From Forficula auricularia (Eukaryota > Arthropoda > Insecta > Dermaptera > Forficulidae), in contig JALMQS010000099.1 in the NCBI GenBank assembly GCA_024734495.1, positions 69,569,149 to 69,633,148 on the forward strand: a stretch of 64,000 nucleotides of DNA, read 5' to 3'. The notes under the pieces are model-generated. The model searched no databases. It worked only from the letters and a program-made list of their open reading frames with translations, and was not told where the DNA came from. Positions 41,205 through 52,110 of the stretch are shown piece after piece. Position 1 is the first letter of the stretch. Each line of letters starts with the position of its first letter. Position numbers and translations under genes: made by a program.

Positions 41205-41490
41205 ATTCTAGATGTTTTCAAGTGCTGCAAAGCCAGTGCAAGGACCAAAATTCTCTCTTAAAATAATTTTCCTTGCTGGAGAGATGCTTCAATTTATATT
41301 TCAGATAACACTGATCAACAAAAATTTCCTCCCCGTAAACCTAACAATGGATTCCAATAGAGTTTTCTACGCTGATTATCATGCAATTTCCCGATTATTT
41401 ACAACACTTCAGAGTTTTGGGTTATTATCGGTAAAAAGAACGAAAAATGCCATCTTGCTATATCGCTGGTCAGGAAGAAAAACGTCGTAA
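41205..41490 (+). repeat. Palindromic foldback family, left-hand copy
   Basis: CACTGATCAACAAAAATTTC, CCCGTAAACCTAACAATGGA, GAGTTTTCTACGCTGATTAT and TTATCGGTAAAAAGAACG: the left end of the 46139-46793 family, preceded by the flank TTCTAGATGTTTTCAAGTGC. The frame through it is repeat sequence. Confidence 0.7.
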
Positions 41491-41770
41491 GTCAAAAATT
41501 AACTTTTTTCAGTAGAGGCGATTGAAATTTTCTTAAAAGTTGAAGTTGCTGTAACTTCTTTACATAAAGTTTTTGGAGTAAATGCGATTTACAAAAATTA
41601 GGACTTTTAGTTAAGTTTTCATGAAAATTATATTCAACAATTTATCTCTACAATATTCCTCTTAAAAATATTATAAATTATTATATTTTGACTTCTGACG
41701 TTTTTCTAGATATTTTTTCTTAATATTTTTTACTTGGTACTACGTCATATTTCTAGTTGGGTCAATTTTT
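41491..41770. other. AT-rich DNA
   Basis: No supported feature. Confidence 0.45.
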
Positions 41771-42512
41771 AACCGACTTCAAAAAAGGAGGAGGTTCTCT
41801 ATTCGATTGAATTTTTTTTTTTTTTTTTTTTTTTTTTTGTGCCTATGTTACCTCATATCTCCGCCAATTGTCAACCGATTTTGAAAATTTTTTTTGCATT
41901 GCGTCCAGTCTAGCTTCCGATTGGTCCCATTTTTTTTTCGATTTTTTTTCATAGGCATTAGACCTTTTTTATTAGGTTTGTTTAGACCTAACCTCTTTGT
42001 TTATGAACCGATTTCGATGGTTCTTTTTTTATCCGAAAGGGGGTGTCTTAGGGATGGTGTCATATTAATTTGATCAAGTTCTGACGATATAATCACTATT
42101 AATAACATCACTAAAAAGAGAAAAATAAAAAATTTTTAAGAAAAATAAAAATCGACTTCAAAAATTAAATGCAACAAATAAAATACACTAAAAGGTATAA
42201 AATAAATATTATCTTATTTAGTTACAACTAAACGACGAAATATTAACACGAAATTACTTTTTGAAGTTGGTGCCAAACATATACCTTTTATGAATCGCAC
42301 TCGACGGATCTTACTTAGTACGTTTGGCGGGTACGCTCGCTTATAGGTATAGTTTGTTTGGCACCGACTTTAAAAAGTAATTTCGTGTTAATATTTCGTC
42401 GTTTAGTTGTAACTAAATAAGATAATATTTATTTTATACCTTTTAGTGTATTTTTATATTTGTTGCATTTAATTTTTTGAAGTCGGTTTTTATTTTTTTC
42501 TTAAAAATTTTT
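41771..42512 (-). mobile_element. ACCGACTTC foldback element, copy C
   Basis: Complete copy in the same orientation as B: AACCGACTTCAAAAAAGGAG to TGAAGTCGGTTTTTATTTTT, poly(T) run at 41812-41838, inner palindrome intact. Confidence 0.85.
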
Positions 42513-42770
42513 TGTTGATAACAGAACTTAAAATTCGTATACAAACAAGGGCTCTTACCTATTTGGGTCGTTTTTCTTGACATTTTGAACATAGTCTCTT
42601 AACGAAGGATGGCACAATACTGAATTATGACGATCTTCTTGACAGCGTCGAAAACACTTCGTAGCAAGTGAAAAACGACAGAATAGCTTTCTACCGACCG
42701 GAACTTGAACTAGACGTATGTCATTTTTCTAGCGAATAGAATATATTTTTTTATAAAATTTGGTATGAAT
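42513..42770. other. Non-coding DNA
   Basis: Sequence between foldback copy C and the retrotransposon target site. No gene. Confidence 0.4.
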
Positions 42771-45700
42771 AACTCAAATATCGAAACGATGTTAAAAAAT
42801 AGACTTGAATATTGGCTGGAAAGCTCCAACATAATCTCCAAGACTCAATTTGGCTTTAGGAAAAAAAGAGCACCCTGGATAATCTTACTCTATTTTCTAA
42901 CGAAATATATACAAGCTTTTCTAAAAGAGAATATCTTACTGGAATATTTTTAGATATTAAATCGGCTTACGATAATGTGATTATTGAAATCCTGGCCGAA
43001 AAACTTAACAATTTAAATATTCCTTCCCAAATCATTAATAACATTATTAAACTAAACCACACAAGAAAATTATATTGTAAACTCGACAATGAAATCATAG
43101 GTCCGAGAACAATATCCAAAGGACTGGCCCAAGGGGGAGTTCTCAGTCCGCTCTTATACGTACTATACACCAACGAACTCGAGACTCTTCTTAACCCAGA
43201 AGTCAAAATCCTACAGTTTGCCGATGATATAATTATCTGGTCGTCTAGCTCATGCATAAATGAAAATTCAAGAAAACTGGAAGAATCCCTCCAAAAATCA
43301 GTGTTTGGCTCAATAAAATTAATCTTGTAATTGAACCACTAAAAACCAAAGCAATTATTTTCTCCAGAAGATACAAAGTGAACAATGTGAATATGTTAGC
43401 AATAAATAATATGAATGTACAAATTGTTGAAAAAGTTAAATTCCTAGGCCTTATATTTGATAAAAAATTGTCTTGGAAATATCATATAGACTATATTACT
43501 AAAAAATGTGAAATCCGTCTGAACATAATAAGATATATTACAAAAACGTGGTGGGGAGCTCATCCATCCTGTTGTCTTATGATATACCGATCATTAATAA
43601 GATCTATTTTTGATTATGGTGGAACTGTATACGGCAATGCAGCCAGGGCAGTTCTATCCTATTTAGATAGGCTCCAGTACAAGTGTATCCGCATTTGTTT
43701 AGGAGCTATGTCCTCTACTCCAACCAATTCACTTCTTGTTGAAGCCCATGAGATGCCTCTCCATATTAGAAGGGGGTTTCTGACTCAGAAATTCCTGATC
43801 AGAAAGATTATAAACAGTGAGTCATTGATGTTAAATTCAATTTTGAATCTTAAAAATTTCATTTCCAGTTTACAGACTACAACGTACAATCTGCAAAACT
43901 TACTCATAATCAACCAATATGATAAATTAAATAGTATAGTTTCCAAATTACATGTTAGTCCAAAGCCGCTCACATACCACTTCCCTTACAAAATCAAACA
44001 ATCCAATTTCCATATACATATTCCCTCATGGGCAAAGGAAGAACCCTATATTAACATAAAATTTAACTCACTTCTTAAAGAGGAATTTTTCGATTATGAT
44101 TTGATCTTTACAGACGGCTCAAAAATAAATGATAACGTTGGATGTGCTTTCTATCATGTAATCACTAAATACTATGAAAAATTTAAATTACCTGAGGAGT
44201 TTTCTATATTCAGTGCAGAAGCTATTGCAATAATAAGGGCTCTTGTTTATATAGAATCATTAGACCAATCAAATAAGTTGTTAATAGTGTCCGACTCTCA
44301 AAGTGTTTTAATGGCAATCAGAAACTTTTTTAAATCTAATTCAGAGAACTATCTTATATATCAAATTTGTGATTTTATGTGTAAAACAAATAAAAAAGTT
44401 GAATTCCTATGGTGTCCCTCCCACGTGGGTATCCAGCCTAATGAAATAGTGGACTCTTTAGCGAAACAGGCAGTCTCAGATGGGGATCCATTAAACATGG
44501 GCCTCACCTATGTAGATACTATTAATATTGTAAAAATAAAATAATTTTTAAGAAAAAAATAAAAACCGACTTCAAAAAATTAAATGCAACAAATAAAATA
44601 CACTAAAAGGTATAAAATAATTATTATCTTATTTAGTTACAACTAAACGACGAAATATTAACATGAAATTACTTTTTGAAGTCGGTGCCAAACAAACTAT
44701 ACCTATAAGCGAGCATACCCTCCAAACGTACTAAGTAAGATCCGTCGAGTGCGATTCATAAAAGGTATATGTTTGGCACCAACTTCAAAAAGTAATTTCA
44801 TGTTAATATTTCGTCGTTTAGTTGTAACTAAATAAGATAATAATTATTTTATACCTTTTAGTGTATTTTATTTGTTGCATTTAATTTTTTGAAGTCGGTT
44901 TTTATTTTTTTCTTAAAAATTATTTTATTTTTTCTCTTTTTAGTGATGTTATTAATAGTGATCATATCATCAGAACTTGATCAAATTAATATGGCACCAT
45001 CCCCAAGACACCCCCTATCGGATAAAAAAAGAACCATCGAAATCGGTTCATAAACAAAGAGGTTAGGTCTAAACAAACCTAATAAAAAAGGTCTAATACC
45101 TATGAAAAAAAACGAAAAAAAATGGGACCAATCGGAAGCCAGACTGGACCCAATGCAAAAAAAATTTTCAAAATCGGTTGAGAATTGGCGGAGATATGAG
45201 GTAACATAGGCACAAAAAAAAAAAAAAAAAAAAAATTCAATCGAATAGAGAACCTCCTCCTTTTTTGAAGTCGGTTAAAAAAATCTATTCAATTGTGGCA
45301 AGAATTTTGGGACTCCTCTTCAGAGTCAAGGGGATCCTACTTGTACTCGATAATGCCCAGAATTGGAACCAAGTCATGGTTTCATGACAGTCATTTATAT
45401 AGGAGAATAATTGTTCTAATTGTACGGTTGAGAATGGGTGATGCAGCTACCCCCAGAAAACTCTTTCAGTTTAATCTAAGAGACACTCCTTTTTGTGACT
45501 GTGATGGCAGCCAAATGGGTGATGTCAATCACATCTTCCTAGGGTGTCCAAAAAACAATAAAGCTATTGACTTATTTTATACTAGATCTGCTCATAAAAT
45601 TTCATTCCCTACATCAATGGGATTAATTCTTAGCTATCTCAATCCTGACTGTCATGAATCCGAGACTCAAGAGATAATCATTAAACTATTAATAGCATCC

Positions 45701-45873
45701 AAACTATTTATATGATATAAAAATGTAAACACTATTAAATAATACTGTAACTGTATTTAATTATGTTAATATAAAAATGTAAATATTGAAAAAAAAAAAA
45801 AAGAAAGAAACTGGCCAAATGGATCCATTTCCGAGGTCATTAAATAAAAAAAAAAAAAAAAACTCAAATATCG
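42771..45873 (+). pseudogene. 5'-truncated I-like retrotransposon (RT, RNase H, CCHC)
   Basis: Flanked by the 13-bp duplication AACTCAAATATCG (42771-42783, 45861-45873) and ending in poly(A). The protein starts inside the RT: MLKNRLEYWLESSNIISKTQ, a frameshift near 42865, then FLDIKSAYDNV (motif A, catalytic D), GLAQGGVLSPLLY (motif B), ILQFADDIIIW (motif C), a frameshift near 43300, then KVKFLGLIFDKKLSWKYHI (motif E) and the thumb. RNase H follows with FTDGSK, SAEAIAII, VSDSQSVL and WCPSHVGIQPNEIVDSLAKQ, so all four acidic residues are present. After foldback copy D (44545-45278) the frame resumes at about 45284 with LWQEFWDSSSESRGSYLYSI and a zinc knuckle (CDCDG..HIFLGC), stop at 45713. EN and ORF1 are lost by truncation. 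The two frameshifts and the insertion make it dead, though the protein is otherwise well kept. Order RT-RNase H-CCHC fits I or related clades. Confidence 0.92.
44545..45278 (+). mobile_element. ACCGACTTC foldback element, copy D, inside the I-like ORF
   Basis: TTTTTAAGAAAAAAATAAAA, ACCGACTTCAAAAAATTAAA to CCTTTTTTGAAGTCGGT. It lies between the RNase H and zinc-knuckle coding parts, so it inserted after the retrotransposon. Same orientation as A. Poly(A) near 45215. Confidence 0.9.
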
Positions 45874-46138
45874 TATTTTTTGACTTGTGCCGTATTTCTT
45901 CCGGACCAGCGATATATTGCTCGCAAATGGAAGAATGCAAGTGAGATTATAAAAAGTAAGTTTGCGATTCATTTATCTTATAAAACCAAACAGCATCAGT
46001 CCTTTAGGAATATGTAGTTCTATGATGACTATGTACGTTACGTATAAAAAATATTTAATGGAATATTAGTAACACTCAAGTTAAATAAATTAAAAAAAGA
46101 ACATGGAACTAGGAGCTTACTATTGTTGTAGATAAAAA
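45874..46138. other. Non-coding DNA
   Basis: No supported feature. Confidence 0.4.
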
Positions 46139-46793
46139 CACTGCTCGGCAAAAATTAAACAAAATTTCACCCCGTAAACCTAACAATGGATTCCAGTAGA
46201 GTTTTCTACGCTGTTAATCATGCAATTTCCCGATATTTTACAACACGTCAGAGTTTTGAGTTATTATCGGTCAAAATGACTAAAAAGGCCATTTTGACCT
46301 ATTTTCGAGTCTCATTAAATATTAAACAGAAATATTTGAAATCAAAATATTTCATTGACGTAATAGAAAACAGCTTCCTCTTTGATTTTCACATTACAAC
46401 TTTTTGTCGTAGCTCAATTAGAACTCGAGTTATAACTAAAAAATTAAAACTACGTGATTATAAAGATTAATAAACATTAGGTCTTAGTTTTTTAGATATA
46501 ACTCGAGTTCTAATTGAGCTAAAAACAAATGATAATTTGAAAATCAAAGAGGAAGCTGTTTTCTATTACGTCAACAAAATTTTTTGATTTCAAATATTTC
46601 TGTTTAATATTTAATGGGACTCGAAAATAGGTCAAAATGGCATTTTTAGTCATTTTGACCGGATAATAACTCAAAACTCTGACGTGTTGTAAAAAATAGG
46701 GAAATCGCTTCATAATCAGCTTATAAAACTCTACTGGAATCCATTGTTAGGTTTACAGGGATAAATTTTTGTTTAATTTATGTCGAGCAGTGT
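46139..46793. mobile_element. Palindromic foldback element, complete copy
   Basis: Ends CACTGCTCGGCAAAAATTAA and its inverse TTTATGTCGAGCAGTG. The two halves are inverse throughout (GTAAACCTAACAATGGATTC; GTCAAAATGACTAAAAAGGC; GAGTTATAACT centre near 46430 and 46500). About 655 bp, no protein. Relatives at 33510, 41300, 47325, 47530-47836/48544-49217 and 49590. Confidence 0.85.
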
Positions 46794-47324
46794 TGTCAGG
46801 GCAAATGGTATCCGATACATTTTACAGAAGGTAATACATTAATAGGTACATTAATAGGTAATAATACATTAATACATTAATATAATACATTAATAATAAA
46901 TTAATATAATAATATAATAATAATAATTAATCATACATTAATATAATAATACATTAATAGGTAATACAATACATTTTACAGAAGCTAAGGTGGTGCAAGA
47001 GTGCGCACTTTTCAATCTTTTAAGGGTGTTTTTTATGATTTTATGTAGGGCCGCATGCCGCCCGCGGGTTGGACAGCCCTGGTTTAGAGCTTCAATTATC
47101 ACAAAATCACAAAAAAAAAATCTAGGACTGTGATTTTGAGCTAATCCACATCAAGCCTCACATCTCTTGAAAGAGAGCTCCCATATCTTAGGCCTCGAAA
47201 AAAATAACCTTTTTTCAAGAGAAATAGCGCTAAATACTAGATCACTCAATAAGTCCCCGGTCTGACACAACATTGTTGATTTAGTTTAGAGGTTACGGTC
47301 GTTTTATTGACCCCAGTTTCATTT
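46794..47324. repeat. TAATACATTA array and hAT end fragment
   Basis: 46830-46985 is a degenerate ATTAATA/ATACATTA array. 47045-47085 reads GGGCCGCATGCCGCCCGCGG, GTTGGACAGCCCTGG, an inverse hAT terminus of the type CAGGG..CCGCGGGC; the matching other end is not seen. The rest is non-coding. Confidence 0.5.
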
Positions 47325-47836
47325 CAAATATTTCTGTTTAATATCTAATGGAACTCGAAAATAGGTCAAAATGGCCTTTTTCGTAATTTTGACAGTTAAT
47401 ATCTTAAAACTCTGACGTGTTGTAAAAAATCGGAAAATTGAATTATAATCAGCGTATAACATTCTACTGGAATCCATTGTTAGCTTTAAGCGGTGAAATT
47501 TTGTTTAATTTTTGCCGAGAAGTGTTATTATCTACAATATTAAGTCTCATTAGATATTAAACAGTAGGTTATATTTAAAATCAAAATATTTGGTTGACGT
47601 AATAGAAAACAGCCTCCTCTTTGATTTTCAAATTACCACTTTTTTGTAGCTCAATTAGACCTCAATTTATAACTAAAAAAAACTAAACCTACGTGATTAC
47701 AAAGGATAATAAACATAGATATGGTCTTAGTTTTTTAGATATAATTCGAGTTCTAATTGTGCTACAAACAAGTAGTAATTTGAAAATCAAAGAGGAAGCT
47801 GTTTTCTATTACGTCAATAAAATATTTTGATAGCGG
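47325..47836. repeat. Two further partial copies of the palindromic foldback family
   Basis: 47325-47526 is the right-hand end (ACTCGAAAATAGGTCAAAAT to TTTTTGCCGAGAAGTG). 47540-47836 is an arm with its own central palindrome (TTCTAATTGTGCTACAAACA). The second is cut by the F5 element and resumes at 48544. Confidence 0.7.
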
Positions 47837-47974
47837 TACTATGTTGTATTTATTTATATTTCAAATGAGACAATTAAAGCCGCGAGAACAGTATCAGGTT
47901 CTCGTAAAGAGAAAAAAGACTTGAAAACACAAAATTTTCTTACAATTCATCAATTTTTTATTTAAAAACTGGGA

Positions 47975-48009
47975 GACAGTTTTCGCCGTCACTTTCAAGT
48001 CATCATCAG
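47975..48009 (-). ncRNA. Hammerhead-like motif, family F5, left arm
   Basis: CUGAUGA, extra U, weakened stem II (GACUU..GACGGC), GAAA, then ACUGUC. Core intact; stem II disturbed by substitutions relative to the right arm. Confidence 0.5.
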
Positions 48010-48350
48010 TCTAAAAAGTACTAACACGTAAAATTTACAATTGCAATACAATCAAGAAACAAAAATCAGTCCACTCATCCTCAGTTTTTCAATAGTACAT
48101 TGTTAACATTAATTTTACATTTTCTTCTGCAATCCATAAAATTCCAACACTAGTTGTTAAAGTTGTTTTTTCCAATATGGTTTGTTACTCTCATCTTTAA
48201 CAACTAGTGTTGGAATTTTATTGGATTGCAGAGAAAATGTAAATTTATGTTACCAATGTAGGTACTATTGAAAAACTGAGGTTGAGTGGACTGATTTTGT
48301 TTCTTGATTGTATTGCAATTGTAAAGTTTTATGTGTTAGTACTTTTTAGA

Positions 48351-48385
48351 CTGATGATGGCTTGAAAGTGTCAGCCGAAACTGTC
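48351..48385 (+). ncRNA. Hammerhead ribozyme-like motif, family F5, right arm
   Basis: CUGAUGA, extra U, stem II GGCU/AGCC, GAAAC, UGUC. Complete canonical core. Stem I begins GA/UC and may extend through an internal loop (UUUUU with AAAA). Confidence 0.65.
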
Positions 48386-48543
48386 TCCAGTTTAAAATAA
48401 AAAATTGATAAGGACATAGAAGATTTTGTGTTTTAATTAAGAGTCTTTTTTCTCCTTACGAGAACCTGATAACTGTTCTCACGGTTTATACTTGCCTCAT
48501 TTGAAATCAAATAAATAAAATAAAATAAACATCATAGTACCGC

Positions 48544-49217
48544 TATCAAAATATTTTATTGACGTAATAGAAAACAGCTTCCTCTTTGATTTTCAAATTT
48601 CCACTTGTTTGTAGCTCAATTAGATCTAAAAAACTAATACCATATCTATGTTTATTATTCTTTATAATTACGTAGTTTTAGTTTTTTAGTTATAAATCAA
48701 AATGATGAAATTTTGACAATTTTTCGAGTCCCATTAAATATTAAACACTAATATTTGAAATCAAAATATTTTGTTGACGTAATAGGAAACAGTTTCCTTT
48801 TTGATTTTCAAATTACCACTTGTTTGTAGCTCAATTAGAACTCGAGTTATAATTAAAAACTAAAACTTTATGTTTTTATCTATGTTTATTTATTATCCTT
48901 TATAATAATCACGTATTTTTAGTTTTTTAGTTATAACTCGAGTTATAATTGAGCTAAAAACAAGTGGTAATTTGAAAATCAAAGAGAAAGCTGTTTTCTA
49001 TTACGTCAATAAAATATTTTGAATTCAAATATTGCTGTTTAATATTTAATGGGACTCGAAAATAGGTCAAAATGGCCTTTTTGGTCATTTTGACCGATAA
49101 TAACTCAAAACTCTGACGTGTTGTAAAAAATCGAGAAATTGCATGATTAACAGAGTAGAAAACTCTACTGGAATCCATTGTTAGGTTTACGGGGGGAAAT
49201 TTTTGTTGATCAGTGTT
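48544..49217. repeat. Palindromic foldback family, copy continued after F5
   Basis: ATCAAAATATTTTATTGACG to the right terminus GTTTACGGGGGGAAATTTTT, then TTGATCAGTG. Contains two overlapping central palindromes, so it is probably two copies fused. Confidence 0.7.
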
Positions 49218-49799
49218 ATCTGAAATATAAATTGAAGCATCTCTCCAGAAAGGGAAATTATTTTAAGAGAAAATTTAGGTCCCTTGACTGACTTTGAGAA
49301 AATTACCATGGATGATTATGAAGAAAAGAAATGGGAATTAAGAAGACCTATATAAGAATATTTTCCTCTGATAATAATTATACAGGGTGGGGCATAAAGA
49401 TCTACTACATTTTGAAGAGGTATAAAAAAATAAAAAATTTAACTAGGAAAAAAACCGAATATATTTTTGAAAAGAACATAAAATAAAGGGGAAGGGGGTC
49501 AAAATGAAAATTCTAGCCCTTTCGGCCAAACTCAACCAAATTTTGTATTCATAGTTTGGTCGAAAAGACTAGAATTTTCATTGCTTGATAATTAGCGTAT
49601 AAGACTCTACTGGAATCCATTGTTAGGTTTACGGGGAGAAATTTTTGTTTAATTTTCCAATTGCTTTATAATGTTTTGAATCAAGTTAAGATTAAATCTC
49701 TGGCTAATCTTCTAGGAAAAGTAGATAATGTTTAATAAACATGAGTGTGAAATTTTTTTCCTTTAAGCGTCCGATGAAATGCATTAATTATATCTGCTT
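49218..49799. repeat. Fragments of three repeat families
   Basis: 49218-49290: flank of the foldback family, inverse of 41205. 49385-49572: left end and one minisatellite unit of the TA-flanked element at 62911 (TACAGGGTGGGGCATAAAGA). 49590-49660: foldback right end. 49661-49799 non-coding. Confidence 0.6.
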
Positions 49800-50165
49800 C
49801 AGATGCTTTTCATCTTGTAGTTAACTCCATTAATAAAGCAGCTGGGAGCGTAAATGACGTTCCGGCAAATGCACATGATTGAATTGTTAATTGTCCCTCC
49901 TGAGCCGTCATCGAGTCTCTCTCTGTTCACGGTTGGTTCGCTTACCCACACAAGCACGCATCCACTTTGAGATGCGTGTATTATTGTACTGCAGAGACCA
50001 TAGAGTCCTACCCTGTACAGTATGTCATCAATCGCATCCACACACAATGACAGTGCAGGATTGTCTGAGACCTCAAGACTGAAAGCTCAAACTCAATGGA
50101 TGCCTGGCTAACTGAAACCATCCACGTTCGAGTGATGTGGCAGTTAAAACGCCAGATCGAAATCA
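49800..50165. other. Unique island, balanced composition
   Basis: Non-repetitive, near 45% GC by eye, with frames on both strands that have no family resemblance and no convincing splice sites. Candidate conserved non-coding element inside the presumed host intron. Confidence 0.4.
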
Positions 50166-50660
50166 GATAGAGTCAATAAATAATTGCGAAGGTTTTATGA
50201 AACACACAATTAATAATTTATTAAAATTATCGTAAAGGATTTTTCATTTGGACAGTGTGGAGTTGAAAAGAAAAAATGAAGTCATTGTTTTAAATTAATT
50301 TTAAAATACTCTCATGATGATGTGTAATATTAGTAATAAGTACCTGGAACACCGAGCGTAATTTTTTACATCAGTTAAAAGTGATTTAATAATATTAGTT
50401 TTAATTTTAAATTCAGGTAAAAATGTCGGTTTTTAATCGCAGCCAAAATAAAATAAAATTGAAATAAAACTTAATTTATATTTATACCAACGTTTAAATG
50501 GCCATCATCAAGAGGTATGTATCACTGGCCACAAAGTTTTGAATGTAATTGCAATTAAAAATAATATTAATATACACGGAGGTTATTCTTTCGTTAACCC
50601 TTTTAAATCCTGAGGATGGAGCCGTACGATCCTTCGAATTGTCGGATTTTTTAAGAGAAG
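50166..50660 (+). mobile_element. Hammerhead-bearing element, family F7, copy 1
   Basis: From about 50340: AAGTACCTGGAACACCGAGC, CGCAGCCAAAATAAAATAAA, ACCAACGTTTAAATGGCCAT, TTGATGATGG-type core remnant (inverse, ~50493-50515), GGCCACAAAGTTTTGAATGT, GGAGGTTATTCTTTCGTTAA and the hammerhead-like motif. Inverse copy at 54405-54950. 50166-50339 is non-coding AT-rich DNA. Confidence 0.65.
50610..50643 (+). ncRNA. Hammerhead-like motif, family F7
   Basis: CUGAGGA, extra U, stem II GGAG/CUUC (with G-U), GAAU (A15 changed to U), then UGUC and a G-bulged stem I AAAUC/G(G)AUUU. The GAAU change is shared with 54418-54449. Confidence 0.5.
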
Positions 50661-50692
50661 GAAATTGATATTCTAATAAATTATTTTATAGA

Positions 50693-51293
50693 TTAACCGA
50701 CTTCAAAAAAGGAGGAGGTTCTCTATTCGACTGAATTTTTTTTTTTTTTTTTGTGCCTATGTTACCTCATATCTCCGCCAATTGTCAACCGATTTTGAAA
50801 TTTTTTTTTGCATTATGTCCAGTCTAGCTTCCGATTGGTCCCATTTTTTTTTCGTTTTTATTTCATAGGTATTAGACCTTTTTTATTAGGTTTGTTTAGA
50901 CCTAACCTCTTTGTTTATGAACCGATTTCGATGGTTCTTTTTTTATCCGAAAGGGGGTGTCTTAGGGATGGTGTCATATTAATTTGGTCAAGTTCTGATT
51001 AATAATCAGTAGAGATTGTGGTGTTGGTGCAAGGTGAAACATCTTTAATTGTGTGTTTTAATGTGAAATAAGTGACCCAGTATCCCTAACTCATAGTATT
51101 ATTAAAGTTCTGATTATATGATCACTATTAATAACATCACTAAAAAGAGAAAAATAAAAATAATTTTTAAGAAAAAATAAAAACCGACTTCAAAAAATTA
51201 AATGCAACAAATAAAATCCACTAAAAGGTATAAAATAATTATTATCTTACTTAGTTACAACTAACATGAAATTACTTTTTTGAAGTCGGTGCC
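50693..51293 (-). mobile_element. ACCGACTTC foldback element, copy E, truncated
   Basis: TTAACCGACTTCAAAAAAGG to CTTTTTTGAAGTCGGTGCCA; ends at the inner palindrome, so the left part is missing. Interrupted by a 103-bp insert at 51002-51104. Confidence 0.8.
50990..51116 (+). mobile_element. 103-bp insert with 12-bp target duplication, F4-related
   Basis: AAGTTCTGATTA occurs at 50990-51001 and 51105-51116 where other foldback copies have it once. The insert (51002-51104) carries GTGGTGTTGGTGCAAGGTGA and AACAT, matching the inverse of 25282-25310 and the phrase at 56580. A 12-bp duplication fits target-primed retrotransposition. Confidence 0.75.
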
Positions 51294-51540
51294 AGATTTT
51301 AATATTTTTAAAAAAATTTCGAAAACTCCCAAATCTCATAAGGCCAATTATTTACTTATCTAAAAGAAGTTAACGATATTATTTTTTACAGAAAAACATT
51401 TCGAGAGTCCATCCAAAAATCTATGGATTTTATATCTTCAATATCAAATTCAACTCATAAACGTGGAATCTTATTTGATATAATATGTATATAGTTACAT
51501 GCAATAATTAGATTAAAATTTAATATAGATAAAAACTCAC
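51294..51540. other. Intron side of host exon 1
   Basis: AT-rich, no repeat recognised; begins downstream of the donor of exon 51541-51624 (minus strand). Confidence 0.4.
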
Positions 51541-51624
51541 CAGAGGATGCTGGAATTTCTCGCCAATGGACCTGGTGGTCTCCTAAGAACCCATCATCCT
51601 TCCTCACCGGTGTTTGGACGAGGA
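51541..51624 (-). CDS. Host gene internal exon (84 nt), unrecognised protein
   Basis: Minus strand: polypyrimidine tract TTTCTCTTTTATTTTCAG up to 51625, donor GTGAGTTTTT from 51540. Two frames have stops; the third is open and encodes LVQTPVRKDDGFLGDHQVHW followed by REIPASS, preceded by two bases and followed by one (phase 1 in, phase 1 out, 84 = 28 x 3). Composition is richer in G+C than the flanks. Joining to the exon at 15211-15262 keeps the frame. I do not recognise the family. A phase-symmetric exon could be a cassette exon. Neighbouring repeats begin only at 51745. Confidence 0.7.
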
Positions 51625-51744
51625 CTGAAAATAAAAGAGAAATTATTTTTTAAATAAAATACATATAGAGAGAGAAGGCTGATTATTCTTATCATGTTTA
51701 CTTGGCTCGAGTCAATTCATTGAATTAGGTAGAATTAATTTGAA

Positions 51745-52090
51745 AAGATCCCTTTTAAAATAAAAGCTGATGTGGCTGTTCACATGACTTTCACATACAC
51801 CTGGCCCCTCTCTTATATTTAATATTGAATTAAAATAATTTATAATTATTTACCAAAGAACCCCCAAAAAGCCCATTAGCAATTATTAATATCTATTTTT
51901 AAAATAAATATTTTGAAAATATTTTTAACCCCCCCCCCTCTCTCTCTTTTTGGTCTCTATCAATTTCACATAGTGAGTGATTTTCATAAGGTCGTATATT
52001 AGGGTGCATGTGCGAAATTTCGTACAAATCAGCCAAAGGATCTAGGACTTATATTGATAGTTCTATTTTTTGAACACCCTAATATTGAAT
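51745..52090 (-). repeat. Interspersed repeat with G-tracts, copy 3 (3' part)
   Basis: Inverse of 14810-15100: AAGCTGATGTGGCTGTTCAC, ACCTGGCCCC.., AATAATTTATAATTATTTAC, TTTTCATAAGGTCGTATATT and GCGAAATTTCGTACAAATCA. Confidence 0.7.
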
Positions 52091-52110
52091 TTATTAGAGA
52101 TTTTTTTTAT

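Larger units (their letters stand above)
47837..48543. mobile_element. Long inverted repeat with hammerhead pair, family F5
   Basis: Arms 47837-48163 and 48200-48543, ~330 bp each, from AGCGGTACTATG/CATAGTACCGCT at the edge to AACAACTAGTGTTGGAATTT in the centre. Other shared phrases: TCGTAAAGAGAAAAAAGACT-type, ACTAACACGTAAAATTTACA-type, TGCAATACAATCAAGAAACA. No coding. Confidence 0.85.

Noticed and set aside
46186..46470. 94-residue frame MDSSRVFY...
   Set aside because: Copies of the palindromic foldback give similar frames on both strands (41340, 46519, 48954); this is mirror sequence, not protein.
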